From: Haplosporangium gracile
Taxonomy: Eukaryota; Mortierellomycota; Mortierellomycetes; Mortierellales; Mortierellaceae
Assembly: GCA_015499985.1 (NCBI GenBank)
Contig: JAAAUF010000029.1
Span: forward strand, 32,984-96,983
Length of the DNA: 64,000 nt
Reading direction: 5' to 3'
The notes under the pieces were generated by a model that saw nothing but the letters and a program-made list of their open reading frames with translations, was not told where the DNA came from and made no database searches. Position 1 is the stretch's first letter; every line of letters starts with the position of its first letter. The position numbers and the translations under genes are program-made. Positions 1 to 11,598 of this stretch are shown here, one piece after another.

Positions 1-598
1 GTCAATGAGAGAAAAATGTCGGGATGGAGGATACTAATATCAACAGGTTAATCTTCAAGGGTGAATTATGATTCTTTCTGGGCCTAAAATGAACGGATAA
101 GTCGGGGTGCTTCTTGAAGTAAATGAAAGGGGAACAGGGTGAGAGGAAGGTGAAAGGAGGCGGGGATGAAGGGGTGTGTAAGAGAGAGGGGCGAACATAG
201 AAGGGATTGAAGGGAGAAAAAAGGAGAAAGCAAAAAAAAAGGAGGGGCTGTTCAAAACTGACAAAGTCAGCCGCCTGGCCTGGTAAGGACAATGGAGTGG
301 CAGGATAGGAAGGGAAAAATAGATGCAATGGTGCTGACAGGAAGAGTGGAGGTCGGACCAAAATGTACCGCCCCGGAAGGATGAGTGTTGGTTGGAGCGA
401 ATCGCCTCGACTGCCCGAGTAATTATTCTCGAAGGACATACCCTTCTTTTTATGCGCATTATTATCGAACTTATTATTGTTGGCAGTGAAAGTATTTTTG
501 TCTTGATGGGATTGGATATCATTGGAAAAAAGGGAGAATGACATACCTCGACTGAAGTGGGAAAGTCCAACGTGGGAACGGTCTGGAGATGCTGCCAT
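1..598 (-). CDS. 5' end of an unrecognised gene, truncated by the window edge
   Basis: An ATG at 598-596 follows a CT/CA-rich leader of the kind seen before the other start codons here. The first 17 residues (MAASPDRSHVGLSHFSR) lead to a strong donor, GTATGT at 546-541. If that donor is not used, the frame stays open through an Asn/Ser/Lys-rich stretch containing an RGD, up to about 377, where another donor-like GTACAT occurs. Beyond that the translation turns into Pro/Leu/Phe-rich text typical of pyrimidine-rich non-coding DNA, so an intron probably begins at one of these donors. I do not recognise the protein, and exon limits beyond the first codons are uncertain. The start is inferred from the leader; no domain supports it. 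Confidence 0.4.
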
Positions 599-1285
599 TG
601 TGTGTATGTATGTGAATATATGTAAATGTGGGTGGATGTCGCAGGGAGGGGGTGAAGTTGGATATGGAGTTGAATGAACGCGTTCGATGGGCTGGATGTT
701 TAGGATGGGCTCTTTCGATGAAAAAGGATAGGTTGTCTGTCGTACAATAAGGAGGATTGAAATTTCGGTAGAAGACAGAAAATAGAAGAGGTGAAGGATC
801 AGAAGAAATAGTTGTTAGTTACGCACAACCCGGTAAAGGTGCTACAATGGCAATGAGATACTCGAAGATTACTCCAGCGTACCTTTTCTTTCTTCGGCAG
901 CTTGATCCAACGAGAAGCAATGGAAGAAGATGGATGTCGGTGCGAAGATGAATAGAGCTGTGTTGTCAATATTGAACGAAAGAACAAATGAAGAGAGTAA
1001 AAGACAGAAAAGGAAGAGAAGAGAGGAAGAAAAGAAAAAGAGAAATGTAATTGGTCTTGTTGTCGAGGACAAACGCGATAATAAACCTTCCCAGCCTTTT
1101 TTTTTTCTAAACGTTTAACCACAGCTGTAGGGCCCAAGGCGGACAGGCCGAAGTTTGTTGTGTTGTTGTGTTTTTTTTTCTATTCTTTGACAAAAAAGGA
1201 GCTACGAATGGAAAGGGAGGGGAGAAGAAGGAAGAAGAAAGAAGGAGAGGGAGAGGTAGAGAGAAGAGAAGGAGGGAGGAACAAG

Positions 1286-1325
1286 GGAGGAAGGAGGGAG
1301 GAAGGAGGGAGGAAGGAGGGAGGAA
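1286..1325. repeat. 11-nt purine tandem repeat
   Basis: The unit GGAGGAAGGAG is repeated about 3.6 times, inside a longer purine-only tract (about 1200-1360). Confidence 0.8.
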
Positions 1326-2890
1326 CGAAGGAAGAAGGGAAGGAGGGAAGGAAGGAAGTGGGGTAAGGGAAAAAAAATCAGGAGAACAAAGAGCTACAGG
1401 AGTAAGTAAGTAAGGAACAGTTCGAAAAATCAAGGATGGGTGAATGGGGGGATAGCAACAGTTTTTTTTTCTTGTTTTTTCTTTCTTTAAAGGAATAAAC
1501 CCATGAACAAAAGGGTAGACGAGAGATAAAGAGAAGAATTGCAGGGAGGAGAACGATAACAAAAATAGTGTTGCCCTTTGTCCTTTGTGAATTAAAGATA
1601 CTCCTTGAGTGGACCGAGTCGAACTGTCTCTGTCTGTTGGTTGGTCTAATGGTTTGTCGTCGTTGTTGATAATTGTGGTGGTTGATGGCTGTCGCTTTTA
1701 TCTTGAGAGGGCAATGGTATTGGTAGGTGTTGGTTATCCTTCAATTGGGAGTCGTTGTTGTAGACATTGCTATTGACAATAGTTGTAATAATAGTTGTAG
1801 TCGGTGGTTGGTTGTTGTCGAGGGATTAGAACGAAAGAGAATCGAAAAACAAGGGTGAAGAAGAAAGGAGGAAGAGGATGGCGTGAACTAAATAATAACC
1901 GATTCCCTCGTCCTTGTTGTGCCTGTTGATTGATTGATGTTGGTTTTCAAGGGGAATATAAAAAAATAAGTTTGCATTCGACATTACTACGACGAGATTG
2001 CATCCAAACACTTCTCCGTGATTTTCTTATCCCTAGAAAAATAATAGATGGAGTTCGGTTTGTGTCGTAGTATTAAATAATAGAACACAAAAATGTAGAG
2101 CGATTGAACAAGTAGAAAAAGAAGAGATGGGGCATGGAAGAGGAGAGATGGAGTTGTAGTAGTTTATAGTATATATAGTGTGGGATAAAAGAAAAAAAGC
2201 CTGAGCTCGCAAGGAGGTTCACGCGTTGACAATATAAAATATTGTTTTTTTAGCAGATCAAACGAGGACGAAAAAATAGAGAGATGGTTGCGATATAAAC
2301 AGGCAATTAGATGCACCATTGACTGGAAACGAGAACAGTGGGAGACTAAAAAAAGAGTATTACCTACCTACTTTGCAAAAGAAAGAGAGAGGAGAGTGTC
2401 TGGCGATGGTGAAGGATGGTGTGTTGGTGTGAAGAAGGGGTGGAAAAAATCAGAAAGGAGGATGAGTAAAAAAAAAAGGAAAAAAATTGACAGCGAAGCA
2501 AGCAAAGATGAATGGCAGTACGTTGTTTGTGCTCAAAGTGTGTGAATGTCTCCGTCTCCTATGATGTTCCTTCTTCCCCCTTGAATCACTGTCCATTTTT
2601 CTGTTTTCCTCTCCTTCGTTCTCTCATTTGCCTGCCAACAGGTTGTGGAGGGTCTAGGGGCACAAAGGAGGAGGAGAGGAGGAGAGGAGGAGAGGAGAGG
2701 AGGAGGAGGAAGAGGGTCCAGGAGTCTGACAATGTCGACGGATAGCCGATGGGCATGTATGTACGAACAATTGATGGCGAAGCTCTTTCATTTCGTATTG
2801 CTTTTGTTGCTTTCAACTTTTATCTAAGGCAAGAAATACCCAGTGGACTGAAAAGAACGATACAGAGGTCTATGAAGAATAAGGTAGATG

Positions 2891-2942
2891 GACGACAACG
2901 ACGATGATGATAACGATGATGGTGATGATGATGATGATGATG
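2891..2942. repeat. GAT/GAC trinucleotide microsatellite
   Basis: Imperfect run of GAC, GAT and GGT triplets ending in six uninterrupted GAT units. It lies in non-coding DNA. Confidence 0.8.
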
Positions 2943-5307
2943 GCAAGGAAAGGAGGGAAGGTACAAGAATGAATGAGTGTGGGCGTGTTGTGTTTGTTTA
3001 TTTGTTTGAATGTGCGCGAGAAATGCTGAGCTGTGAAATGTTGAAAAATGACAACGCGTGTGTACGACGGAGACAGACACGAACAGACAAGGTTTGCCCA
3101 CGCACGCCTTGTGCCGCCTATTTCTTTGTTCAACAGGAGAATACATTGTCAAATTCAGGGGGTTGGAAAGGAGAGGGAAAAAAATATAGGGAGAAAAGGA
3201 GAGGGAGGGCGAGAGTAAAGGTCAGAAAAGAGAGAAAGAAGAGCAAGGGACAGAAAGTAAGACCGAAAGGGTGCAAGGAACCTAAATCAAAAACAGAGAC
3301 AAAGTCGTACTACCCCTGGACATGGTTAAGCAACGAATGAGTACAGTCCATCGAGAAAATGAAATGCAGTTGTCCTCTCTTTTGCTTTTTTCTGTTAATG
3401 GTTTTTTTTGCAGAAGGATGAGAGTGGGTTGCATGCGATGGGGACATCTGGGGAGTAAGAGAGCAAAAAGTGAACAGATGAGACGGAGGTGGAGACAAGA
3501 CGCGAAGCAGAGTGATGGACAAGTCTCCTTCGTGTCCTCTCTTTTTCGCGTCATGGTCTGTCCTTCTATTCTCGTTTTTTTTTTCGTCTTCTGTGAGTGA
3601 TGGATGGTTGAATGGATAAGGCAAATGTACATTGAATAGGCCTTGTTCTGCTCGTAGCACCTGCCTGCTTGATTGCCTCGGTGAGTATCTGCGACGACCT
3701 CCTACACCCCTCGCGACTTCTCATCCTCCATCTCCTCTTCCTCCCGCTCCCTCTCCGTCTGTCAGGACCAAAAGGGGCTGTTGCAGGTGAGAAAATAAAA
3801 GAGTCCGTGAAAAAGCACACACTCATTCACTCACTCGCCATCTTCCTTGGACGTTCAAGAGAAAAAGCAGGGACGGAACGAGCGAGCGAGAAAAAGAGAC
3901 AGGGAGCAAACAGGTGCAGAAGCATGCACTTACATCTCCAATCAGCAGCAATCCAAAAACCCGTCAGACATACACCCACCTATATCCACCCTCCTTGTCT
4001 TTGATACTTGCCGTCACTGTATCTCTCTCTCCGTCCTTTTCTACTCCTCGACTCCTCCTTGACCAACCCACCGAGCAAGCCGATTGTGCAATTGTTGTTC
4101 TTCCTCAACACTGCTTTGGAGACAAAAGTCTAGGGAAACAAGGATCAAATTCCTTTTTTCTAATTGCTTTGACCATGTCAACAAACAAACAAATAAGCAA
4201 AACACATCCTCGGATGGGGAGAGCGGAGGCTGCTTGAAAAATGTTTAGCCCCTGGATCTTAAGGAGCTTTTCCTTACTCTCTCGTTCTCTGTCTATTTTT
4301 TTTATTGGATGCACCCCTAACTTTTCTGGCCTTCGGATCATCGTACATACGTCTACATAAACATAAACATAAACATACACAATGTGGGTCATTTCTCGAC
4401 CACATATCCTCTTCTTTTTCTTGTCTTTTGTTTCTCACGTACCTTCTCGTTAGCTCACAATTTCAACAACACGCACACAGCAAACAAACAACGAGAACCA
4501 AGCGCGCGCATTTTTCTTTTCCACTCTTAGGACTATCTTTCCCATTCAACTCTTATTTGTGGGACAACAAGCCGGATTTAGATCCAACAACAACAAACCC
4601 TCTTCCTCTCCGCCCCTCTCTTCTTCTGTCTATCTGTCTGTTTCTTCCTGTCCCTTTTTTTACTATCCCTTCTTTTCTTTTCACCTTCCTCCTCCTTCTT
4701 CCCCTGCTCCTTTTCCCTGCTCTACGTGCCCACTGCGTTTTCTTTGTCTCCTTTCACTTTAAAAAGATCCTGTCACATCACTCGCCCAACCAACAGAAAA
4801 CACCACTATCCACTCTCCAATAGAGGTGAGAATAGCAACTTGAAAACTTGGCCAAACTTCAGAGAGCTGAAAAAAGAACCTTGCGTTCAAGGAGACAGAG
4901 CAACTAGACGGGCGTACGAGTGTAGTGTACGAAAAAAGAGATGGAGTGCGTACGGCGACAAAGAAACAAGTGAAAGGAAGAGTGAGTGAGTATGAGGAAG
5001 GGAGGGAAGCACTGATGACAGAGAGAAAAGAAAGAAAGGGGTACAGAAACAAAAAGATCAACAAGAAATAAGGAGAAGGGGGAGAGGGAGGGATAGAAGG
5101 AAAGGAGAGAGTGAAGAGAGGGAGAGACAGAGGGAGGGACGGGAAGAAGGGGAAGAAGGGGGAAGGGGGAAGGGGGAAGAAGGGGGATTGGACCTCATGT
5201 TCACAAGTGGGGATATGTGTGTGTGCATGCTACTCTTATACACAAGAAAAAATCCTTGATCTATCTATTTTTTTTTTTTTTGCTGTTATTGGAAGAAGTG
5301 GATAGCT

Positions 5308-8300
5308 TCATTGACCAAAGAAGTTGGTTTCTGCCAAAGGACAATGGTCAATGACTTCTGATGCTCCACACCACTCAAAAAAGTTCCTGTCCCAGCTCTG
5401 TTAATGCACAAAAAAAAGATGCAAAGAAGAGATATTCTCGTCAGCAAAGGTAGAAATATCACGCCGTGACACGAAACGAAGACGCGTCTGCTTACGCGAC
5501 AAAAACAACTCAATCTTTTACCTAGAGCATAAAGTAGCAAAGGAGCCCGCTAAGGGCTACTCCAGTGTCCATGGCTGCAGAGGTAACATAATTATACCGC
5601 TTCCACCATCCATTATGGCACCGCCAAATGTACCACATGAAGATGAATCCCAAAAAGATGCCATTCGGATAAAAGTATGCCTGTGAGGGGGGCATGTTAC
5701 TTGTGGCAGCCAGCAGGACGGGGAAGTGGATCTTTTTGAGCCACTTGACTCGTGGGTATCGATGACATAGCCACCAGACTGGAAGGGGAAGGAATGCCCC
5801 AATGACAAAGCCCCATTGGATGGTCGAGTGCTGGGTTTCCGGGCCAAACATCCTGCCAGGTCCGATTACTCCCCAGATCACCGATGCCGAGTAGAATGCT
5901 AATCAAGAAGGTTGGTTGGTTGATCCATGACATCAGGCACATCTGGTCAGCTAATCTATGAAAAGTTGTACCACAAACTTACTGTTGGTGTTGTGGCAAG
6001 TCCAGGGGTATCTAGCCTTGGTACAGATATTCGGCTGAACCCTCAACAACCAATCCGTCGTTTTCAGGTTAATAATCCCCGCAATCACACTCGAAATCAC
6101 CTGCACCCAAAACATAATCCTCGGCGGGACCTTCATATAATGACCCAGCTTCAGATCCTGTGTAAACTGGAGCGCTTGCGCATTGGTGATATACCCATAG
6201 GCCTTGAACGTCACATTAGCAATCGGGTGACCCGGCATCAGGTATCCAATCACGTACTCTGTGATCACGTTGAGCCCTGGTTGTTGATTGGTCACGGCTT
6301 GGACGATTCCGACGGGGAGCGCAAAGATGAAGCCGATGGCGAGCGAGACCAGGAGGTAGTGCCATTTCTCGACACAGAAGATTGACATTGCCAACGAGAT
6401 CAGGAACAGCGTCGCGTACCGCCTATGCAAAAAAACAATAATGAAATGATGGGGTCAGTCTTTGTGTTGTTCAATTGTGGCAAAGTACAAAAAAAGGGGG
6501 GGGGAAGCCCCTTCAGCGCTTTGAACCACACTTAATTCAGCCCTTTTTTTGTTTGTTTATTTTGTGTTATTTTGTTTTGTGGTCGTAAATTCCTTTTGTT
6601 GGTGTTCGCGTCCAAAGCTAATCAAAAATTACCACCGCTGGCTTATTCACTCACTTTTTACACAACCAATTCATATTTTATTTGTTTGCTTACTTACCAT
6701 TGAGGGACCTCCTTGTATTTCATCATCATCCGGGAGTGGATATCGTAATCCTTCATCGCAATAGCAGCCCTCCACTGGCCACGGATTTCCCTGCCATGAT
6801 ACAATGCCACATGCGACAGTATCGCCGTCAACCCCGTGAATCCAATCCCGTATCTATCAACAACCACGACAAAAAAAAGGCGTGAAGTGAGTTGCCATTC
6901 TCCTATTTAGTCTTTCACCTTACTTTAACAAAAAACCACAAAACAAACAAACAAAGTAACAAGCTTACGTGAGAGCAAAGAAAGAATCCATCCTGAGAGG
7001 TCCATACTCCTCATACTTGACAAGATCCAGCACATTGTTCGTCATCACCATCGCCTTATCATACGGCATCCCACCCTCTTTAAACAAACCCGCAGTCAGA
7101 ATGGGGAAATTTTTGGAATTCCACAGGTTGAAATAATATGCGATCGGGACAATGATCCACGCGACAATCACAAACCCGACCAGGATATTGACCTGTGTCC
7201 ACCAAGGGGTCACCAGTGGTGATAGAGCAGAAGTCGAAGTCGCCCAGTCAAAGGAGAGAGTTCCGATCCCGAGGCCGTTGGATCCTGTTAGCTGGGAGAG
7301 GACCACGTTCTGGGGGTTGATCCAGCAGAGGATTGAGAATGCGGTGAGGGTTGGAAAGATGTAGTTCGGAAACCAGTACCAGAAGAATGAGCCCAGAGAG
7401 ACATAGGTGAAGAACCGGAAGCGGCTCATCCTTCGTTTCTTCCTGATTCCGCTGACGCGTAATGCTCTGCTTCCTTGTTTCATTTCGTGTCCCTGTTCGT
7501 TGCCTTCTCCTTCTCCTTGTGCATGTTCCATGTCAATGATGTCGTCCTCATTGCCATCCTCTGAAGATTCGTGCAGTGTCCTAAACAGTGCGACTGTGAC
7601 CAAGTTAGAGGGCCAGATCATACTCGCCGGTCTAACCAAAAATTTCCTCAACACGCCACTAAAAACGAAGAATAGAAAAAAAAAATCAAAAAATGTTAGT
7701 TTCTCGTATACTTTTTCTTCGTTTTTACATCCAGCAATAGGAGTAGCCGCATGTTTGAGTGGTAAGGACGAGCATGAAGCCCGTCATGAAGTCCTGGTCG
7801 TCGCCGTAGTACTTTTTCTGTAAGATAACAATGTCGACCGCATACGCCGTTCCCGAACAACACGTGACCGCAGTCCCGATCAACGCGTGCTCCTTGATAT
7901 TAAATGGTCCTGGGTTGAGTGATACAAGAGGGCCACCAAGAGGTCCGAATATCCGGAACTTGGTCGTGGGGAGCACACGGGCGAGGAATTTTCCAATGGG
8001 AAAGAGATGAGAGAGACAACGGTGTAAGTGATGGAGACGGGGTTCTGACGGAGGTAGAAGAATTGGTTGACGAATGAGACGAGGAAAGTGAAGAGGAGGG
8101 CGAGGAACCACATCCGGAATGTATTCGTTGGCATTGACGGGTCATCCGTCACTGTAGTATGCGCGTTTCACGACAAAAATAGCTATTAGTGAGTTTACTG
8201 TTGCCACAATACGCATGTATCGATTAAAGAGGAAAGCTATAGTACTGGACATTGACTTTACCTGGGACAATGGCGCGTACTTCCTCGATGGGCGAATTGT

Positions 8301-8655
8301 CCTTGGGATTCACTGACGAGATCTGTAACTCTACATCTCCCTTCCCACGTTCATCTCTGTCAGCCTCCTTCTCCTTCTCATCAAAAACATCGGCCGCCGC
8401 GGCAGTAGTGGCAAGGCGTGTCCGAGAGGTGTCAGAGTACGAAGAGGAGGCTCCTACACCTCCAGGTCCATGGTAGACCGATCCTGCCTTTTCTGCCTTT
8501 TCATTATAACTGTAAATGTCGCCGCTTTCGTTATCCTGTATGTAAGTATCGTCGGTACCTCTGCGTTGGTCAACTGTCTCTGGCGGTATCCTTGCCCGTG
8601 TCGGTGTCGTTCCTCCTGTTTCTACTGCTCCTTCAGTGTGTGAATACTCCTCCAT
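5308..8655 (-). pseudogene. OPT-family oligopeptide transporter with a frameshift and an in-frame stop
   Basis: Proton-coupled plasma-membrane importer family for small peptides or related ligands. Exons on minus: 8655-8262, 8151-7729, 7658-6969, 6853-6698, 6422-5983, 5898-5522, 5397-5308, all with GT-AG borders. A hydrophilic N-terminus of about 135 residues precedes the family entry TDDPSMPTNTFRMWF. Then come many membrane segments, the QQPGLNVITE motif, MKVPPR, the YSASVIWG(V)IGP segment and a C-terminal DHCPLA motif. Two lesions are visible. One base is missing in exon 2 near 8003-8005, between TVVSLIS and FPIGKF. Exon 6 ends in TAG (5524-5522) exactly before the donor GTAAAAG, where CAG would be expected, so the last 29 codons follow a stop. 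The exon sum is 2570 nt, one short of a whole frame. Everything else looks intact, so the decay is recent, or the frameshift is a sequencing error. The family assignment is firm; the pseudogene status is inference. Confidence 0.85.
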
Positions 8656-9192
8656 ACAAGGGTGTTAAAGAAGTCTCGTGAGATGTGTGTGTCGACTGTA
8701 ACTTCTTTTCTGCCTTCCTTGGTCAAGAGAAGCCACACCCTTTAGGGAAAAAGAAAAAGAGACAAAAAGAAAGACGTGGGCGTGGAGGCGTGGTTTGTTA
8801 AAGAGTTGATAACGAAAGAATGGAAGATACAAAGTACACTGCATTGGCAATACTTTACGAAAAGAGGATAAAGAGTCACGTTCATGATATGCTTCCAGGG
8901 ACAAGGATAGAATGGTATTCATATGAGAAGACATTCTACAGACTGCAACCATGTTCATCTCGTCCCCTTGTACCTGGTATGTCACGTCATTCTAATGAAC
9001 GGTTTAGATATACATATGTACGATTTGTTTATTGGTTTTGTTTTTGTTAGCAATGCTTGCTATATGGTGTTAAGGTAGAATGCAGGGTAATAAAAAGAAG
9101 GATGGACTATGTACAGTACAAGTGCGGAAAAAGGATAGAAGAGGGTATCGGGGGTTGCTGAAAATACAAACACATAAAGGAAAGAGAGTCGT
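8656..9192. other. Spacer between two minus-strand genes
   Basis: This holds the promoter and leader of the transporter (CT-rich on minus, about 8656-8790) and the 3' region of the pseudokinase gene. No gene is seen. Confidence 0.6.
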
Positions 9193-11598
9193 TTAAAAGC
9201 CAGAGTCGGCCATGAGGTTCTTGAGCTTGCGCTGCTTGACAGCTGTGCTTTGGAGGATCTTTTTGGCAACATCGACCTCAGTAGCAACCTTGGAGGGCAG
9301 GGGTGCAGCAGCGGGTGCAGGTTCTTCCTTCAAGGCCTTGCTAGACTTGCCCAATCCCAAAAGACCACCGCCTTGCTTGCGAACCTTGGAGCCAGATGTG
9401 GGAAAGATGGATGAGGAGGCGAGAAGAGGAGAGGACGCAGGTGCAGAAGCAGAGATACCCTGGTGCTCCAGGATACGCTCAGCCATACGCATACGCTTGG
9501 TCTCGCCCCGCTCGCCCTTCCACTCGGCCAGGACAGACCGGCACAGATCCTGAGCTTCCTTCGAGGTCCTGGTCTCGCTCAGGGGAGCTTCGACAGCATT
9601 GACAGCATAGGATAGACTCTTGTGGTCAGAGCTGCCGAGGTCTGTCAACAGAAACAACTTCATAAGGTCGACACGGAGGTAGCGAGCGGTCAGACCGAGA
9701 GCATTGCCCTCATGGTGAGACTCGATGCTTAGACTGGCCTCACCCTTCTCACGCAAGAGCGTGTACAGTTCCGATCCAGCAACAGAGACAATATCGCTGA
9801 GGTTGGCGTTCTTGATGTACTTGTGGAAGGGGGTTAATCCGCGGTTGTCGGCATCGTTGACGCTGAGCTGACACTCGTTCATCAAGAACTTGGTCGCTTC
9901 CAGGGCCAGGGTGTAGTTGGTCGCATGCTCGAGAACAATGTGGAGAGCCGACTGGTTGGTCAAGGTGGTGTACTGCTGCATGTTGGCACCGTTCCTCTGA
10001 AGAGTCTTGAGGACATCCATGAGCGTCTCTGGCTGGTAGAAGCAGGCGGCGTGCATAGGCGTGACCTCAGCAAGCATAGAGTAGGCAGGCAGCGAGACCA
10101 GACTATTGGGGTCAGCTCCAGTTGTGAGGATGTACCACTCTGCAAGATCGGCATTGCCCTCCTGGCAGGCCTCCCAGATGGTCTGTGTGTTACGTCTCTT
10201 GGGAGGGAAAGTGTGCTGGGGTATCTCCTGGGAGTGGAAAGAAGTCATGGTCGAGACGCGACGAGCATCCCTGGCAGGGATGGCAGGGATACCGCCGCTC
10301 ATAATGGACGAACCGCTAGAGCTGCCACTGCTGATGGACATGGATCGAGATGAGGGCGTGAAAGAAGGAGCGACAGACGCCTTGCGACGCTGAGAGATTG
10401 GTGGCACTGGTGGGGGCACTGGTGGAGGAGGAGGGAGGTAGTCGGGTTCGCGTGGAGACATCAAAAGCTCGCGCGACCGCACCAGAGGGGCCTGACCGTC
10501 GCTCTCGAAAGAAGGCGAACGGCCGACCTTGATAGACATGGATCGATTGACGATTGGAGGAGAATAAGGTGCAACCTTTGGCTCGTCATCTGCAAATGGA
10601 ATGGGAGAGAGAAAAAAAAACAATGAACAAAACAGAATGACAAGACAGAAAGTGCATAGTCAACATGGAGAACTGGACTTACCCATGGTCAGCTCTTCCA
10701 ATTGACGGAGGAAGGTGCTAGAGGGCTGCTTCAAGAGGACACCGAGGGTCTGGATGACCCAGTCAAGCGAGGGGCGGTCCTGAGGGTTAGCCTGCCAGCA
10801 GCGGGTGTAAATATCCTCAAAGGTAGGATCGGTGCCCTTGACAGGACGCTCACGTCTTCCCGACACAATGTTCTGCGCCAACGAGACCAGGGCACCGTTC
10901 TGGATGTTCTCAGGGGTAATGAGGTCCTCGAACGGAGGACGACCACTCGAGATTTCCCAAAAGACCATTCCGAGCGAGTAGATGTCAGCCTCGTTTGCAT
11001 AACGCTGTCCGTTCTTTGAGAGCCTCTCGGGGGCCAAGTAGGCCATCCTGGTGGTGTGATCCCTTGACGATGCAACCTCAGAGTCCCTACTGTTACCAAA
11101 ATCCGAGAGCACTGCGGAGCCATTGTCGTCGATGAGGACACTGGCCGAGTGCAATTGGCGGTGGCGGATGCCCTTGTGGTGGAGATAACGGAGTCCGAGA
11201 GCGATATCCATGGCAAGATTATAGCGATCGGGCCAGGTGAGGTGGGGGTGGAAATTGAGGAGGTACGAGTGAAGGGTACCGTGTTCATTGTGGTTGAGGA
11301 CGATGTAAGGGATGGATGATTGAGGGTCGAGGGTATATCCATGGAGGTGGAGGATCTGGGGGCACTTTTGCAGCTTGTTGAGGAGGCGAATTTCCTTTTC
11401 AATGGCCGTGAGCTCACCAAAGGGTTCTCTGAGTTCAATGTCGTGTTCCTTCCATCGGCCCGTATGCACCAGGCCAGACCGACCGGGGATATGATTGTTG
11501 TAGGACTGCCGGGAGATCTCTTCGAAGGGGATATATGCCGTCATTTGCTGGAGGATCGACATGATGTCGTGGCTGACTGGTGGTACTGCAGCTGTCAT
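9193..11598 (-). CDS. Pseudokinase with proline-rich linker and ankyrin repeats
   Basis: Two exons (11598-10683, 10589-9193) with intron GTAAGT...TTTGCAG give 770 residues. Residues about 35-300 form a protein-kinase-like fold: HRQ at 146-148, DFG at 166-168, APE at 189-191, then DIYSLGMVFWE and a late CW...RPS segment as in TKL/tyrosine-kinase-like folds. The catalytic Asp of HRD is Gln148, the catalytic-loop Asn is Ser153, and the VAIK lysine position appears to be Arg57, so phosphotransfer is unlikely. A Ser/Pro-rich linker has a polyproline run at about 355-370. From about 441 to 590 there are ankyrin-type repeats (EACQEGNADLAEWYI, TPMHAACF, SALHIVLEHA, RGLTPFHKYI). The C-terminus is basic and Ala/Pro-rich. 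The start was chosen at 11598 because upstream codons in the same frame translate only a pyrimidine-rich leader. It is likely a scaffold or signalling adaptor. The domains are visible; the role is inferred. Confidence 0.85.

Larger units (their letters stand above)
599..5307. other. Intergenic region without a supported gene
   Basis: Long purine-rich tracts on the plus strand (about 780-1560, 2090-2480 and 4980-5190) alternate with pyrimidine-rich stretches (about 3660-4800). Open frames here translate to Ser/Leu/Phe/Pro or Arg/Lys/Glu low-complexity text and are composition artefacts. The tract directly upstream of 598 reads as CT-rich leader for the minus-strand gene. Microsatellite-like patches at 1286-1325 and 2891-2942 are listed separately. 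I see no RNA gene. Confidence 0.6.
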
